From contig NZ_AP025344.1 in the NCBI RefSeq assembly GCF_021654795.1, forward strand, positions 3,658,501-3,722,500: a stretch of 64,000 nucleotides of DNA. Direction: 5' to 3'. Positions 35,356-43,747 of the stretch are shown here, piece after piece. Source of the stretch: Paenibacillus dendritiformis. Lineage in GTDB: Bacteria; Bacillota; Bacilli; Paenibacillales; Paenibacillaceae. The notes beneath the pieces were generated by a model, which was given only the letters and a program-made list of their open reading frames with translations, made no database searches and had not been told where the DNA came from. Position numbers and translations under genes: made by a program. Numbering within the stretch: the first letter of the stretch is position 1; each line of letters opens with the position of its first letter.

Positions 35356-35991
35356 TCATTTCCTCGCCTCAATTTGGCGTTCGAAGCAGAACCGGATCAG
35401 CTTCTGCTGGTCCAATTCGGCAACCTGCCCGAATTTCATCATGATCAGGTTCCGCTCCTCATGCAGCGGACGAACCCGCACGATTTCCCCGGTGAACGGG
35501 ATATGCTCGATCGTTCCGTTGCGGAACGGAACCGCAAGCCAGCATTGCAGCAGCTGGCCTTCGCGAAGGCCCCATTTCGGCGCGGCCGTAAGCGAGACCC
35601 CGCCGCCGCTGACATCCTCCGTGCACGCCAAAAATTGAACGCCGTCCAGCGTCGACACCGCCGTCTCCAGTTGAGCCTGGACCCGCAAATAATTGCGGCG
35701 CTGCATTTTGGTCATACCGTCAGGGTTCGGCTTGCGGATGGACAGCATTCGAATCGCCTCGTTGCGCTTGCCCTCGACTCTGGATCGGAAATGCCATCTT
35801 ATCCCGTCGTTCCGGGAGTAAAAGACATCCAGCTCATCTCCGATGGCGAACAATCCGAATTTGCCGGTCTCCTCGCAGAGCGGAACCTCCATCCAGATGA
35901 ACTCGTCATCCAATTCGGTCACCCTCGCTTTATAGGTCCCCGGAGAACGCTCCAGTTGCATATACAGCATATCATTGATATTCGGTAACAT
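35356..35991 (-). CDS. PilZ-domain cyclic-di-GMP-binding flagellar brake protein (YpfA/YcgR-like)
   Basis: 211 residues from ATG 35991 (GGGGGAG upstream). The N-terminal YcgR-like barrel (MLPNINDMLYMQLERSPGTY) is followed by a PilZ domain with QRRNYLRV (RxxxR, about 116-123) and a D-S-x-G-type EDVSGGGVSL, the c-di-GMP contact motifs. In B. subtilis the homologue (YpfA/MotI/DgrA) slows flagellar rotation when c-di-GMP is high. Confidence 0.88.
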   Translation of the reverse strand: MLPNINDMLYMQLERSPGTYKARVTELDDEFIWMEVPLCEETGKFGLFAIGDELDVFYSRNDGIRWHFRSRVEGKRNEAIRMLSIRKPNPDGMTKMQRRNYLRVQAQLETAVSTLDGVQFLACTEDVSGGGVSLTAAPKWGLREGQLLQCWLAVPFRNGTIEHIPFTGEIVRVRPLHEERNLIMMKFGQVAELDQQKLIRFCFERQIEARK

Positions 35992-36010
35992 AAGCTCCCC
36001 CCTGTGGGCA

Positions 36011-36019
36011 ATTATACCA
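36011..36019 (-). promoter_or_regulatory. Extended -10 promoter of the PilZ gene
   Basis: Minus strand TGGTATAAT (TATAAT at 36011-36016), about 20 bases before the start codon; weak -35. Confidence 0.55.
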
Positions 36020-36041
36020 CGGGATGCTGAGGTCCAACAGC

Positions 36042-36096
36042 ACAAAGCGCCGGCAAGCATCCTCCCGTCTCCAGGATAGACGCCCTGCCGGCGCTT
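36042..36096 (-). terminator. ypeB terminator
   Basis: Stem AAGCGCCGGCA/TGCCGGCGCTT (36045-36055 with 36086-36096), with an inner GTCT/AGAC pairing; the minus-strand tail TGTGCTGTT is T-poor, so it may be partly leaky. Confidence 0.65.
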
Positions 36097-36109
36097 CTGC
36101 GGCGCAAGG

Positions 36110-37453
36110 TTATTCTTGCACGGCAGTCATTTCTTCGATGTGCTCTTCTTCGCCATTGTCGGCGTTAATATAGATGCGGTACGTTGTGCCGTTGATCTTG
36201 CCGCCGAATTCATAGCACAGCACTTCTTCCCCTTCGTCATTCTTAATCAGGGACAGCCGATCGAACAGGACCTCCATTTCCGGATGCAGCATCTTCTGAG
36301 CTTCCTGCTTCGTGAGCTTCGGCTTGCCGATGCTCCGATCCTTGTGCTCATATACATAGTCCGTCGCCTGAAGCCCGGTCACTTCCCCATTGTCAAGCGC
36401 CACGCGCACGCCGACTTGCTTCGGATAGAGATAGACGCCGTTCTCGACAGGGACGAAGGTGAAGCTGCCGACACGGTTTCGTTCATTGTATTTGACGGCC
36501 TCCATGTCGGGATAGCCGTGTTTCTTCAAAAACTGCTTCGCGGATTGGGAAGCCTGCTTCATCGACACCCGCTTCTCCTTGATTTCGCGGGCGTCCATAT
36601 ACGCCATCAGCATGCCTTGTTTGGTGAAATCGATCGTGACCGTTCCCTTTCCGTCATTGCCGTAATCAGCGAACGCCGTATAGGATTCATGCTCCGTTCC
36701 TTTGCCGTTCTCTCTGACTTCGATCTTATTGTACTTTTTGTTGCCCAAAAATTGCTCCGCCTTCTGGCGGATTTGCTGTGCGCTTAGCGGCTGGCCCTTC
36801 AGCATCTTGACGGAACGCTTCGTATAGATGTTGGCGATGGTAGGTCCCCAGTTCAATTCTGGATAGTCGCCGACCTTTTTGTCGACCGTTTTGAAGCCGT
36901 CGATAATCGTGTTGTCCATCGTTTGTTGCTCGGAGGCCATCGCGGTCTCCACATCCATCCAGCGCAAATTGTTGGCGATGACTTTATGCTGCACCTGCTG
37001 CAAATCCTTTGAAATATCGCCCGCATTCTTATACAGCGTCTTCAGGGTCTTCACTTCATCATCCGACAACGGCTTTTTGCTCAGATCGCGAATCGAAGTG
37101 CGGTAAGCGAAATTGGAGATGCGGGACAGAAAATCCTCTGTCTTGTTGAACGGCAGCAGCGTCAGCGGAAGCTGGTTGATCTCGTTTTGCGCTTGGCTCG
37201 TAATGCGCCATACATTGGCGAGCCCTTTGCGGTGCATGGCCTGCGAGGTCGAGTTCACCGCGAGGGTGCGTCCCAGTTCGCTATGCAGCCTGTCCACATG
37301 ATACGTTAAATCATGGAAAGCCCTTTGATACTGGTTTTCGGCCTTGATCAAGATTGAATTTTTCTCCTGATGCTCTTGATAGCCCCACACGATCGCTCCA
37401 ATAAAAAAGAGCGTAACGATGGGAAACATGACAGCACTAAATCGTTTATACAT
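36110..37453 (-). CDS. ypeB: Spore germination protein YpeB
   Basis: 447 residues from ATG 37453 (AAGGGAG upstream). One N-terminal membrane helix (FPIVTLFFIGAIVWGY), a long helical middle part and C-terminal PepSY-like repeats (SAQQIRQKAEQFLGNKK, VSMKQASQSAKQFLKKHGYP, KLTKQEAQKMLHPEM). In Bacillus YpeB stabilises the cortex-lytic enzyme SleB in the spore. The sleB gene, normally the adjacent operon partner, is not here. Confidence 0.94.
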   Translation of the reverse strand: MYKRFSAVMFPIVTLFFIGAIVWGYQEHQEKNSILIKAENQYQRAFHDLTYHVDRLHSELGRTLAVNSTSQAMHRKGLANVWRITSQAQNEINQLPLTLLPFNKTEDFLSRISNFAYRTSIRDLSKKPLSDDEVKTLKTLYKNAGDISKDLQQVQHKVIANNLRWMDVETAMASEQQTMDNTIIDGFKTVDKKVGDYPELNWGPTIANIYTKRSVKMLKGQPLSAQQIRQKAEQFLGNKKYNKIEVRENGKGTEHESYTAFADYGNDGKGTVTIDFTKQGMLMAYMDAREIKEKRVSMKQASQSAKQFLKKHGYPDMEAVKYNERNRVGSFTFVPVENGVYLYPKQVGVRVALDNGEVTGLQATDYVYEHKDRSIGKPKLTKQEAQKMLHPEMEVLFDRLSLIKNDEGEEVLCYEFGGKINGTTYRIYINADNGEEEHIEEMTAVQE

Positions 37454-37572
37454 GGTACAAACGTCTCCCTTCACAGCAACTTGTACATGGATTTGTCCAT
37501 AGTTTGCTGGAACAGCGGAAGGTTTATGCATCGTTTCCTATGTTACGCTCTTTATGATGGCAACTTGCCAGT

Positions 37573-37722
37573 TCAAAGCGGTTCTTCTTCGACTTCAAAA
37601 TTTTCGCGGTTGTCGCACAGGCATTGCTTGAAACCCGTTTCTACACGGCCTTTTTCCCTCTTGCCGCGCAGCACGAACTTCTCGCCGCACCGGTTGCAGC
37701 GAATGGTTACTTTTACCCGCAC
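37573..37722 (-). CDS. Small Cys-rich (zinc-ribbon-like) protein
   Basis: 49 residues, GTG start at 37722 with GGAGGAGTG upstream; too short to be picked by length filters. It begins MRVKVTIRCNRCGEKFVLRG and has Cys9-x2-Cys12 and Cys34-x-Cys36, a plausible Zn site, then an acidic tail ENFEVEEEPL. Sits between prsW and ypeB. No known function; base composition and codon pattern match the neighbours. Confidence 0.7.
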   Translation of the reverse strand: MRVKVTIRCNRCGEKFVLRGKREKGRVETGFKQCLCDNRENFEVEEEPL

Positions 37723-37775
37723 ACGCTCACTCCTCCATCAAGGAACATTACTATGTGCCAGTATTGCCCAACGGC

Positions 37776-38552
37776 TTACATATTAATCTCTTCCTCGCGC
37801 TTCACCAGGTGGAGAGGCGAGCGGGCATTCGCCCGGCGCACCTTGCCCATGCCGTAGTACCATAGAAAAATCATCAACGGTACGACAAACCATATCCAGT
37901 AACGTGTCACCGTCAACAATATCAGATCATAAATGCCATGCCAGAAAATAGGGAACAGCAGGGAGTAGGCCAGGTAGCGCCTGGTCCGTCCGCCATTGTC
38001 CTGGGTGAACTTCGCTTTGCCCATATAATATCCCATCATTACGCCGAACATCGCATGCCCCGATACCGGCAGCAGCGCCCGCAGGAGCAAATGCGAGAAG
38101 GAAGAATGATTAATCCAGGCATACAAGACGTTCTCGATGGTGGCAAAGCCGAGAGACACTGCAACGGCATATAAAATTCCGTCGTAATGCTCGTCGAACT
38201 CAACATGATTATAGATCATATGATATAGCACGAACCATTTGACCGCCTCTTCCACCCCGGCCGAAATGGCAAAGGAGGAGACGAGCGGGTTGTCGCCCCA
38301 CCACAGCACGAGCCCGTGCTGTACGATCAAGATCGGGAAGACAATCAAAAATCCAAGCAGGAACACGCGCACGACCATATGAATCGGTTCATAATCATAC
38401 CGGTCCTTCAGATAGAAGTACACCAACAGCGCAATGCCGGGGGCTATCGCGGCCGTCAGCAAAGGCAGTATCGGCGTCGTTGATTCCATCGTCTGCACGG
38501 CCGTATCTGAAGTGCTGGCGGCTATCGCTGTGATAGCCGGTACTATGCCCAC
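37776..38552 (-). CDS. prsW: PrsW-family intramembrane metalloprotease
   Basis: About 258 residues from a GTG at 38552 (GGGGGTGG six bases upstream), overlapping nothing but abutting the gdh stop; a GTG at 38564 is the other option. Seven or more membrane helices. Active-site motifs: SAGVEEAVKWFV (EExxK-type), SLGFATIENVLY, VSGHAMFGVMMGYYMG and FWHGIYD. In B. subtilis PrsW makes the first cut in the anti-sigma RsiW. Confidence 0.85.
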   Translation of the reverse strand: MGIVPAITAIAASTSDTAVQTMESTTPILPLLTAAIAPGIALLVYFYLKDRYDYEPIHMVVRVFLLGFLIVFPILIVQHGLVLWWGDNPLVSSFAISAGVEEAVKWFVLYHMIYNHVEFDEHYDGILYAVAVSLGFATIENVLYAWINHSSFSHLLLRALLPVSGHAMFGVMMGYYMGKAKFTQDNGGRTRRYLAYSLLFPIFWHGIYDLILLTVTRYWIWFVVPLMIFLWYYGMGKVRRANARSPLHLVKREEEINM

Positions 38553-38554
38553 AC

Positions 38555-39808
38555 TTACACCCACCCCCGGTAGCGCGCCGCTTCAGCCGTCTTGCGCACG
38601 CCGACCATGTATGCGGCCAGCCGCATGTCCACTTGCTTCAACTGATGCGTCTCGTATACTTTGTTGAAGCCCTGCGTCATCAGCTTCTGGAGCTTCTGCA
38701 TAACTTCTTCCTCACTCCAGTAGTAGCCTTGGTTGTTTTGGACCCACTCGAAATAAGATACGATGACGCCGCCGGCGCTGGCCAATACATCCGGTACGAG
38801 CAGGATGCCCCGATCCGTGACAATCTTGGTCGCTTCAATCGTCGTCGGGCCGTTGGCCGCTTCGACGATGATGCTCGCCTGAATCTGGTGAGCGTTGTCC
38901 TCGGTAATCTGATTCTCGATCGCGGCCGGAACGAGGATATCGCAAGGCTGCACGAGCAGTTCTTCATTCGTAATCGTATTCTTGAACAGGTTGGTGACGG
39001 TGCCGAAGGAATCCCGGCGGTCCAGCAAATCCGGGATATCGAGACCTTCCGGATCATAAAGCGCGCCGTTGACGTCGGAGATACCGACAACCTTCGCTCC
39101 CGCTTCATGCATGAACTTGGACAGATAGCTGCCCGCGTTCCCGAAGCCCTGAACGATGACGCGCGCATCCTTGAGCGGAATGCCGCGCACCTTGAGCGCT
39201 TCGAAAATCATCATGACGACGCCCTGCGCCGTAGCGGTCTCGCGTCCTCTCGATCCTCCGAGCACAAGCGGCTTGCCCGTAATAAAGCCCGGGGAGTCGA
39301 ACTCCCGAATATGGCTATACTCATCGACCATCCATGCCATCACTTGCGAGTTCGTCATGACGTCCGGCGCCGGGATATCCTTGTTCGGACCGACCATCTG
39401 GCTGATCGCGCGGACATATCCGCGGCTCAACCGCTCCAGTTCGCCGAATGACATCCGCCGGGGGTCGCAAATAATTCCGCCTTTGCCGCCGCCGTACGGC
39501 AAATCGGCAATTCCGCATTTCAAGCTCATCCAAATGGACAGGGCTTTGACCTCTTCCTCTGTCACGCCAGGATGAAAGCGCACGCCTCCCTTGGTTGGAC
39601 CGACTGCATCGTTATGCTGGGCGCGGAAGCCGGTGAACACCTGAACACTGCCGTCATCCATGCGCACCGGTATACGAACCGTCAGCATGCGAAGCGGCTC
39701 CTTCATCAGGTCCACCATATCTTGTCCATAACCCAGACGCTGCAAAGCCTGTTCAATTACGAGCTGAGTGGAAGCAAGCAGGGAGTTGTGATCATTAGCG
39801 GTCATCAT
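38555..39808 (-). CDS. gudB: NAD-type glutamate dehydrogenase
   Basis: 417 residues. Catalytic lysine in PYGGGKGGI (about 103-111), LKCGIADL, PAPDVMT, the Rossmann motif VIVQGFGNAGSY, and AAIENQITEDNA. Deaminates glutamate to 2-oxoglutarate. No in-frame duplication near the active site of the kind that inactivates B. subtilis GudB is visible. Same position as gudB between prsW and the ypb cluster. Confidence 0.94.
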   Translation of the reverse strand: MMTANDHNSLLASTQLVIEQALQRLGYGQDMVDLMKEPLRMLTVRIPVRMDDGSVQVFTGFRAQHNDAVGPTKGGVRFHPGVTEEEVKALSIWMSLKCGIADLPYGGGKGGIICDPRRMSFGELERLSRGYVRAISQMVGPNKDIPAPDVMTNSQVMAWMVDEYSHIREFDSPGFITGKPLVLGGSRGRETATAQGVVMMIFEALKVRGIPLKDARVIVQGFGNAGSYLSKFMHEAGAKVVGISDVNGALYDPEGLDIPDLLDRRDSFGTVTNLFKNTITNEELLVQPCDILVPAAIENQITEDNAHQIQASIIVEAANGPTTIEATKIVTDRGILLVPDVLASAGGVIVSYFEWVQNNQGYYWSEEEVMQKLQKLMTQGFNKVYETHQLKQVDMRLAAYMVGVRKTAEAARYRGWV

Positions 39809-39857
39809 TATTCACCTCATAGGTTTATAGTAGATATACTCATTGAACCCGGGTGTC

Positions 39858-39875
39858 TGGACATTGCTGTGTCCA
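39858..39875. promoter_or_regulatory. Inverted repeat upstream of glutamate dehydrogenase
   Basis: Perfect TGGACA N6 TGTCCA centred about 58 bases before the start codon. Spacing and symmetry suit a dimeric repressor or activator. No SigA promoter with a good -35 is visible next to it, so its role cannot be fixed. Confidence 0.4.
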
Positions 39876-39920
39876 ATGAGAGCAAGCTTGAATATACTGA
39901 CTGACATATGATGACAAATG

Positions 39921-39963
39921 AAAACAGGGGACTCGCTCCGTTCCGAAGCGGGCGCTCCCTGTT
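39921..39963 (-). terminator. mecB terminator
   Basis: Stem AACAGGG/CCCTGTT with a long interrupted inner stem (CGCTTCGGAACGGAGCG), followed by TTTTC on the minus strand, about 17 bases after the mecB stop. Confidence 0.7.
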
Positions 39964-39979
39964 AATCAACAGAAACCAT

Positions 39980-40600
39980 TTAAGCGTGCCGAGGAGGGAA
40001 ATGACTGCAGATGACAGCAATCGCATTCTCCGGGAGAATGCAGGTTCCGTACTCCTCCAGAACCGCGGCAGTTACGGATGCGGCTTCCCCGTATTCAGCA
40101 AGAATAGAGACCAGACCTTGCAGACGGTGAGAGTCGAGATCCTCCGGTTCCGCATAGAATATCCACTGATTATTATATTGGTATAGCGCGCCAGAGACGG
40201 TATAATTGGTATTCACCGTATGGGCGGCCTCGATGAAATGCTCAAAATCGCGGAAAGCGAAAACGATGGTGTCGCTCTCTTCGAGCGTCACTTCCATTTC
40301 ATACACATCATCCAGCTCGTCTTCATCCGCGCCGCTCGCATGATGCCCCGCGCTATCCCAGCGGGTCCGGGTTACAATGACGACCATGCCTTGCGCAGGC
40401 ATTGCGAACACTTCTACGGCAAGCGGTCCCGTCGCGTCGAATCCGAGTTCAGTGTAAGCCTGGTCCATCATTTCCGCGAACAGCTCCTGCAGCTTCGTCA
40501 TCTCGCGCCAGAGATCTTCGCGTTGGATCCCGCGCTCCGACAAATCGTCGAACGTAAGGAAAACACGGATTTTGTCTTGGCTCAGACGTTCGATTTTCAT
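39980..40600 (-). CDS. mecB: ClpC adaptor protein, MecA/MecB family
   Basis: 206 residues from ATG 40600 (GGAGGG upstream). N-terminal substrate-recognition part MKIERLSQDKIRVFLTFDDL, an acidic linker (GADEDELDDVYEME), and a C-terminal ClpC-binding part with FEHFIEAAHTV, YQYNNQWIFYAEP and ILAEYGE. Its ypb-cluster position matches YpbH (MecB) rather than MecA, but only that context separates them. Confidence 0.88.
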   Translation of the reverse strand: MKIERLSQDKIRVFLTFDDLSERGIQREDLWREMTKLQELFAEMMDQAYTELGFDATGPLAVEVFAMPAQGMVVIVTRTRWDSAGHHASGADEDELDDVYEMEVTLEESDTIVFAFRDFEHFIEAAHTVNTNYTVSGALYQYNNQWIFYAEPEDLDSHRLQGLVSILAEYGEAASVTAAVLEEYGTCILPENAIAVICSHFPPRHA

Positions 40601-40763
40601 GGACAGGACCCTCCTTTGCAACTTCGGTTATAACAGATTATGAAGCAACATATAATATGTGCTGAAAATGGTTCCTTGTAACCTCATGTTATCATTAATT
40701 CAAATGTTTTGCACTACATAAAATGGCCTGTCCGGATCTTCTTAGGTATGTATGGAAAATACC

Positions 40764-40794
40764 CAAAAAAGCCGTCGATGAACGCTCGACGGCT
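40764..40794 (-). terminator. Terminator of the YtxH-like gene
   Basis: Perfect 9-bp stem AGCCGTCGA/TCGACGGCT (40770-40794), followed by TTTTTTGGG on the minus strand. Confidence 0.85.
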
Positions 40795-40866
40795 CTTGTT
40801 GCCGGTTGCTCGATCAAGACGGCCCGAATCGGCTGCATGATCTCGCAGCCATTGCTAGCTATTTCA

Positions 40867-41301
40867 TTAGTGGCGGGCGGGCTGCTGCATGTCCGCTTTG
40901 GTCTCCAGCGTTTGAACCGCAGTCTTCATTGCGTCCTGGGCGCTGATCGCAGCAGCCGAAGAATTCATGGATGAAGGCAGCGGAGCCAGTCCGTTCTCGC
41001 GCAGAATCGCATCAACCTTGCGTTTGACTTCCGGATCGCTATCGATAAGCTGCTTTACTTTGTCCAGGCTGAACTCGTTCGGATTCGCTTGGCTGGCCGC
41101 TTTGGACAAGGCGTTGCCCATATTGGCAAGCGTCATCGCAGAGTCCATCACTTTGTTTTTCGCTTGGCCCATCACGTCCTGCATCACGTTGCCAGCCACC
41201 TGAAGCTTGGACTGCAGGTTCGCAAGCGAGCGGCGATCGGCCATATACATGCCGGCGATTACGCCGAGAGCCGTACCGGTAAAAAACGCCCTCATATTCA
41301 C
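40867..41301 (-). CDS. YtxH-like protein with N-terminal hydrophobic segment
   Basis: 144 residues. A short hydrophobic GTALGVIAGMYMADRRS start resembles YtxH-type glycine-zipper anchors, followed by long amphipathic helices (LANLQSKLQVAGNVMQDVMG and onwards) and a low-complexity Ala/Ser tail. Function unknown. Monocistronic with its own terminator. Confidence 0.6.
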   Translation of the reverse strand: MNMRAFFTGTALGVIAGMYMADRRSLANLQSKLQVAGNVMQDVMGQAKNKVMDSAMTLANMGNALSKAASQANPNEFSLDKVKQLIDSDPEVKRKVDAILRENGLAPLPSSMNSSAAAISAQDAMKTAVQTLETKADMQQPARH

Positions 41302-41429
41302 TGCTGATCCCTCCTTGGTTATTCGGATTCAGTAGTTAGTGTGGTCGCCGCTCACCCGAACCATGCGCAATAAATTCAGGAAACAATGGGGCATCCATCG
41401 CAGGGACTGGAATGCGAGGATTTTGTTTT

Positions 41430-42239
41430 TTAGCGTGCCCGGAGCGTAATGAAATGAACCTCCGGCGGGCTGCACAGCCGCACAGGGGCATGCGAGGTCC
41501 CATATCCCCTGCTGATGAACAGCCGTGTGCAATGTCCATTCTTGTCCGCGAACGGATACCAGCCTGCCAAGTATTGGCGGTAAAACTTGCCTGTGCGGAC
41601 AGGTCCGAGGCCAGGCAAGCAAATTTGGCCGCCATGCGTATGCCCTGACAGGACCAGATCGATCCCGTCCAAATTCTCGCCCCGCAGGGACAGCGGATCG
41701 TGAGTGACGACAATAGTGCAGCCCGGCTCCTGCTTGACGTCAAGCATGCTGAGCTTGGCGTTCGTTCTTCCCGTGCTGAAGTCATCCCAGCCGACGAGCC
41801 ATATCCAGGCTCCGTCCCGCTCCAGCCGGACAGCTTCATTGTCCAGCACCTTCACGCCCAATTCCCTCAGCATATCGTCAAGCTTGCGGATATCGGCCCT
41901 GTAATCATGATTCCCATGAACGGCCATGACCGGGCCAAGGCGCGACAGCATCCGTATGTTATGTCTGCAACGTTCGAGCGGAACGCCGGCTTCCGTCATA
42001 TCCCCGCCTATAATGACAAGATGCGGCTTGTCGTGCTGCATCAGAGCCGCGAGCTCCCGATCGTCAATGGTCCGCCGGTGAATATCGGAAATAAAAAACA
42101 AGCGGGTGCCGTCAAATGATGACGGCAGCCGCCTTAACGACACTTCTTCCTCCACAATGTTACATCCGCTCGCTTCCCGCAGCATGTAGCCCGCCACGGC
42201 ACAGAAGCCCAATACAACAAGACCGATCACAGCAATCAT
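41430..42239 (-). CDS. Calcineurin-like metallophosphoesterase (YpbG-like)
   Basis: 269 residues with an N-terminal membrane helix. Dinuclear metal-site motifs in order: ISDIHRRTID (about 50-59), IIGGDMTE, VHGNHDYR, and SGHTHGGQICLPG. The fold is clear; substrates of these membrane-tethered phosphoesterases are mostly unknown. ypbG occupies this position in B. subtilis. Confidence 0.88.
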   Translation of the reverse strand: MIAVIGLVVLGFCAVAGYMLREASGCNIVEEEVSLRRLPSSFDGTRLFFISDIHRRTIDDRELAALMQHDKPHLVIIGGDMTEAGVPLERCRHNIRMLSRLGPVMAVHGNHDYRADIRKLDDMLRELGVKVLDNEAVRLERDGAWIWLVGWDDFSTGRTNAKLSMLDVKQEPGCTIVVTHDPLSLRGENLDGIDLVLSGHTHGGQICLPGLGPVRTGKFYRQYLAGWYPFADKNGHCTRLFISRGYGTSHAPVRLCSPPEVHFITLRAR

Positions 42240-42245
42240 GGCGAT

Positions 42246-42641
42246 TTATCCTCCCAACGCCATCTTATGCCGCCCCCACAAAAAGAGCGCGATTAACAGC
42301 CCGATAAACAGCAAAAACAATATATTGTAAAACCATTGCGTAAGTTTCGCGTAATTGGAAGGATACAATTCTTTGCGGGGCGGCAAATAACGATCATCAT
42401 CCTCTTCCCCATCAAGAAGAGCCTCCGCATGTTCCCCGGGCTCGTCTTCCTGGCGATTCGATGCTGTTGTCTTGGTGTCTGGATGGGACCCGGCCGCTTC
42501 CATCCCTTGGGCCGAAGCCTTGGATGCCGAATCTTCCCGCAGCCGGCGCAGCGCAGCGAGCGCCGGGCTGTCTTCCATGTCGGGGGCCGCGGTTCTGCGT
42601 GTGAACCCGCGAAATGACGGGTCAGGCCGCTTCTCGCTCAT
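42246..42641 (-). CDS. C-terminally anchored protein of unknown function
   Basis: 131 residues: a ~95-residue polar, acidic, apparently disordered N-terminus, then one membrane helix (WFYNILFLLFIGLLIALFLW) near the C-terminus with basic residues after it. The start overlaps the CPBP protease stop by four bases (ATGA) and it ends six bases before the phosphoesterase gene, so the three are probably one operon. Confidence 0.62.
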   Translation of the reverse strand: MSEKRPDPSFRGFTRRTAAPDMEDSPALAALRRLREDSASKASAQGMEAAGSHPDTKTTASNRQEDEPGEHAEALLDGEEDDDRYLPPRKELYPSNYAKLTQWFYNILFLLFIGLLIALFLWGRHKMALGG

Positions 42642-43228
42642 AATTCCCTCCGAAAGCGTAAAATAAGTCCCATAATCAAATCAATGAAAAAGTGAGCCGC
42701 AATCGGCGCCCACAAAGTCCCCGTCCATTCGTAGACGGTTCCGAGCGCATAACTGATTAGAAAGACCATCAGTGTAGGCAGCCAATGGCGCAAATAGCGG
42801 ACATGGATCGCGGCGAACAGTATGCTGGTCCAGTACGGGCCAAAAGCATGCTGGACGGCCCCCCTGAACAGCAGCTCTTCGCAGATGCCCACGATGAGAC
42901 AAATCACGACAATATGCCACACCGGCCGCTTGCCGAACAGCTTCTCGTTCATGCCCCCGTCGTCTGTCATGTCCTCCGGCGCGAATTGCGACACGGCGAT
43001 GTCGACGAGCACGACGACGACGGCCAATCCGGCGCTCCACCACAACCACTGCCAGGCTTCCGGCACGGCCAGAAGAGCGAACGGATTTCTGCCCTGCAGC
43101 CAAATCCATATCAATCCCGCCAGCAGGGTGAGGCCTTGAGTCAGGTACAAGTTAAGAAGCAGGAGGCGATCGTCCAGCTCGTGAACACGAACCTGCCGTT
43201 GTTTAAATTGGTTCCATTTCTGTTTCAT
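42638..43228 (-). CDS. CPBP-family intramembrane protease (YpbD-like)
   Basis: 196 residues, five or six membrane helices. CPBP motif I is CEELLFRGAVQ (EExxxR, about 116-126), motif II lies in ILFAAIHVRY and motif III in APIAAHFFIDL. In Bacillus YpbD-type proteins are putative Abi/CAAX-like proteases of uncertain substrate. Confidence 0.85.
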   Translation of the reverse strand: MKQKWNQFKQRQVRVHELDDRLLLLNLYLTQGLTLLAGLIWIWLQGRNPFALLAVPEAWQWLWWSAGLAVVVVLVDIAVSQFAPEDMTDDGGMNEKLFGKRPVWHIVVICLIVGICEELLFRGAVQHAFGPYWTSILFAAIHVRYLRHWLPTLMVFLISYALGTVYEWTGTLWAPIAAHFFIDLIMGLILRFRREL

Positions 43229-43381
43229 TCGATCCCTGCCTTACCGATATATACACACACATGCAAGTAAAGTTGCGATGAACCGACAGATGAATCATAT
43301 CAGAAAAAATGGCTCCGATACAACCTCCGCCGCTGCGATTCGCCCTGCGTTTCCTATGCAATTAGGTCTTTTTTCTCCCTA

Positions 43382-43410
43382 TTGACACCGATCAGGATGC
43401 GTGATACATT
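43382..43410 (+). promoter_or_regulatory. Promoter of the serA T-box leader
   Basis: Perfect TTGACA (43382-43387), 17 bases, TACATT (43405-43410) on the plus strand; start predicted near 43417. The 43229-43381 stretch before it holds nothing I recognise. Confidence 0.75.
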
Positions 43411-43416
43411 AAATAA

Positions 43417-43709
43417 AATTTCATGATGTAATACGGTGAAGGAAAAGAACAGATGCGAAGCCCTGCAGAGAGCCGATGGTTGGTGGGAATCGGCGGCGGA
43501 CCATCATGTTCCAGCGTTCCGGAGTTGTTGTGCTGAAGCTTGCCGGCGGCAAGTGCGTAGGTCCAACCGGCTAGAGCCCGTTAACGCTCGGCATCTCGTT
43601 GCGAGATGGTCAAGGTCTGGCGCGCAAGCGCCGGGCGAAGAAGGGTGGCACCACGGAAGAAGACTCTCGTCCCTTACTACGGTCGTAGTATGCGGACGGG
43701 AGTTTTTTT
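43417..43709 (+). promoter_or_regulatory. T-box riboswitch, probably serine tRNA-sensing
   Basis: About 290-nt leader. Stem I distal features AGAGAGCC and GGTTGGTGGGAATCGGC are near 43471-43495; the T-box AGGGTGGCACCACGG is at 43642-43656; a terminator with 10-bp stem ACTCTCGTCC/GGACGGGAGT (43663-43703) ends in TTTTTTT. GAACA pairs with TGTTC and GGAA with TTCC at the base of stem I, leaving CAGCG as the 3' side of the internal loop. AGC (Ser) is the best specifier candidate, agreeing with serA downstream. Uncharged tRNA-Ser would favour the antiterminator and turn serA on. Confidence 0.88.
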
Positions 43710-43747
43710 ATAGATAACTATGATTTAGATATTGGGAGGAGATTTCC

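Noticed and set aside
38555..39808. Possible cryptic (duplicated-codon) form of gudB as in B. subtilis 168
   Set aside because: No nine-base direct duplication is visible near the active site; the reading frame looks like a normal active enzyme.
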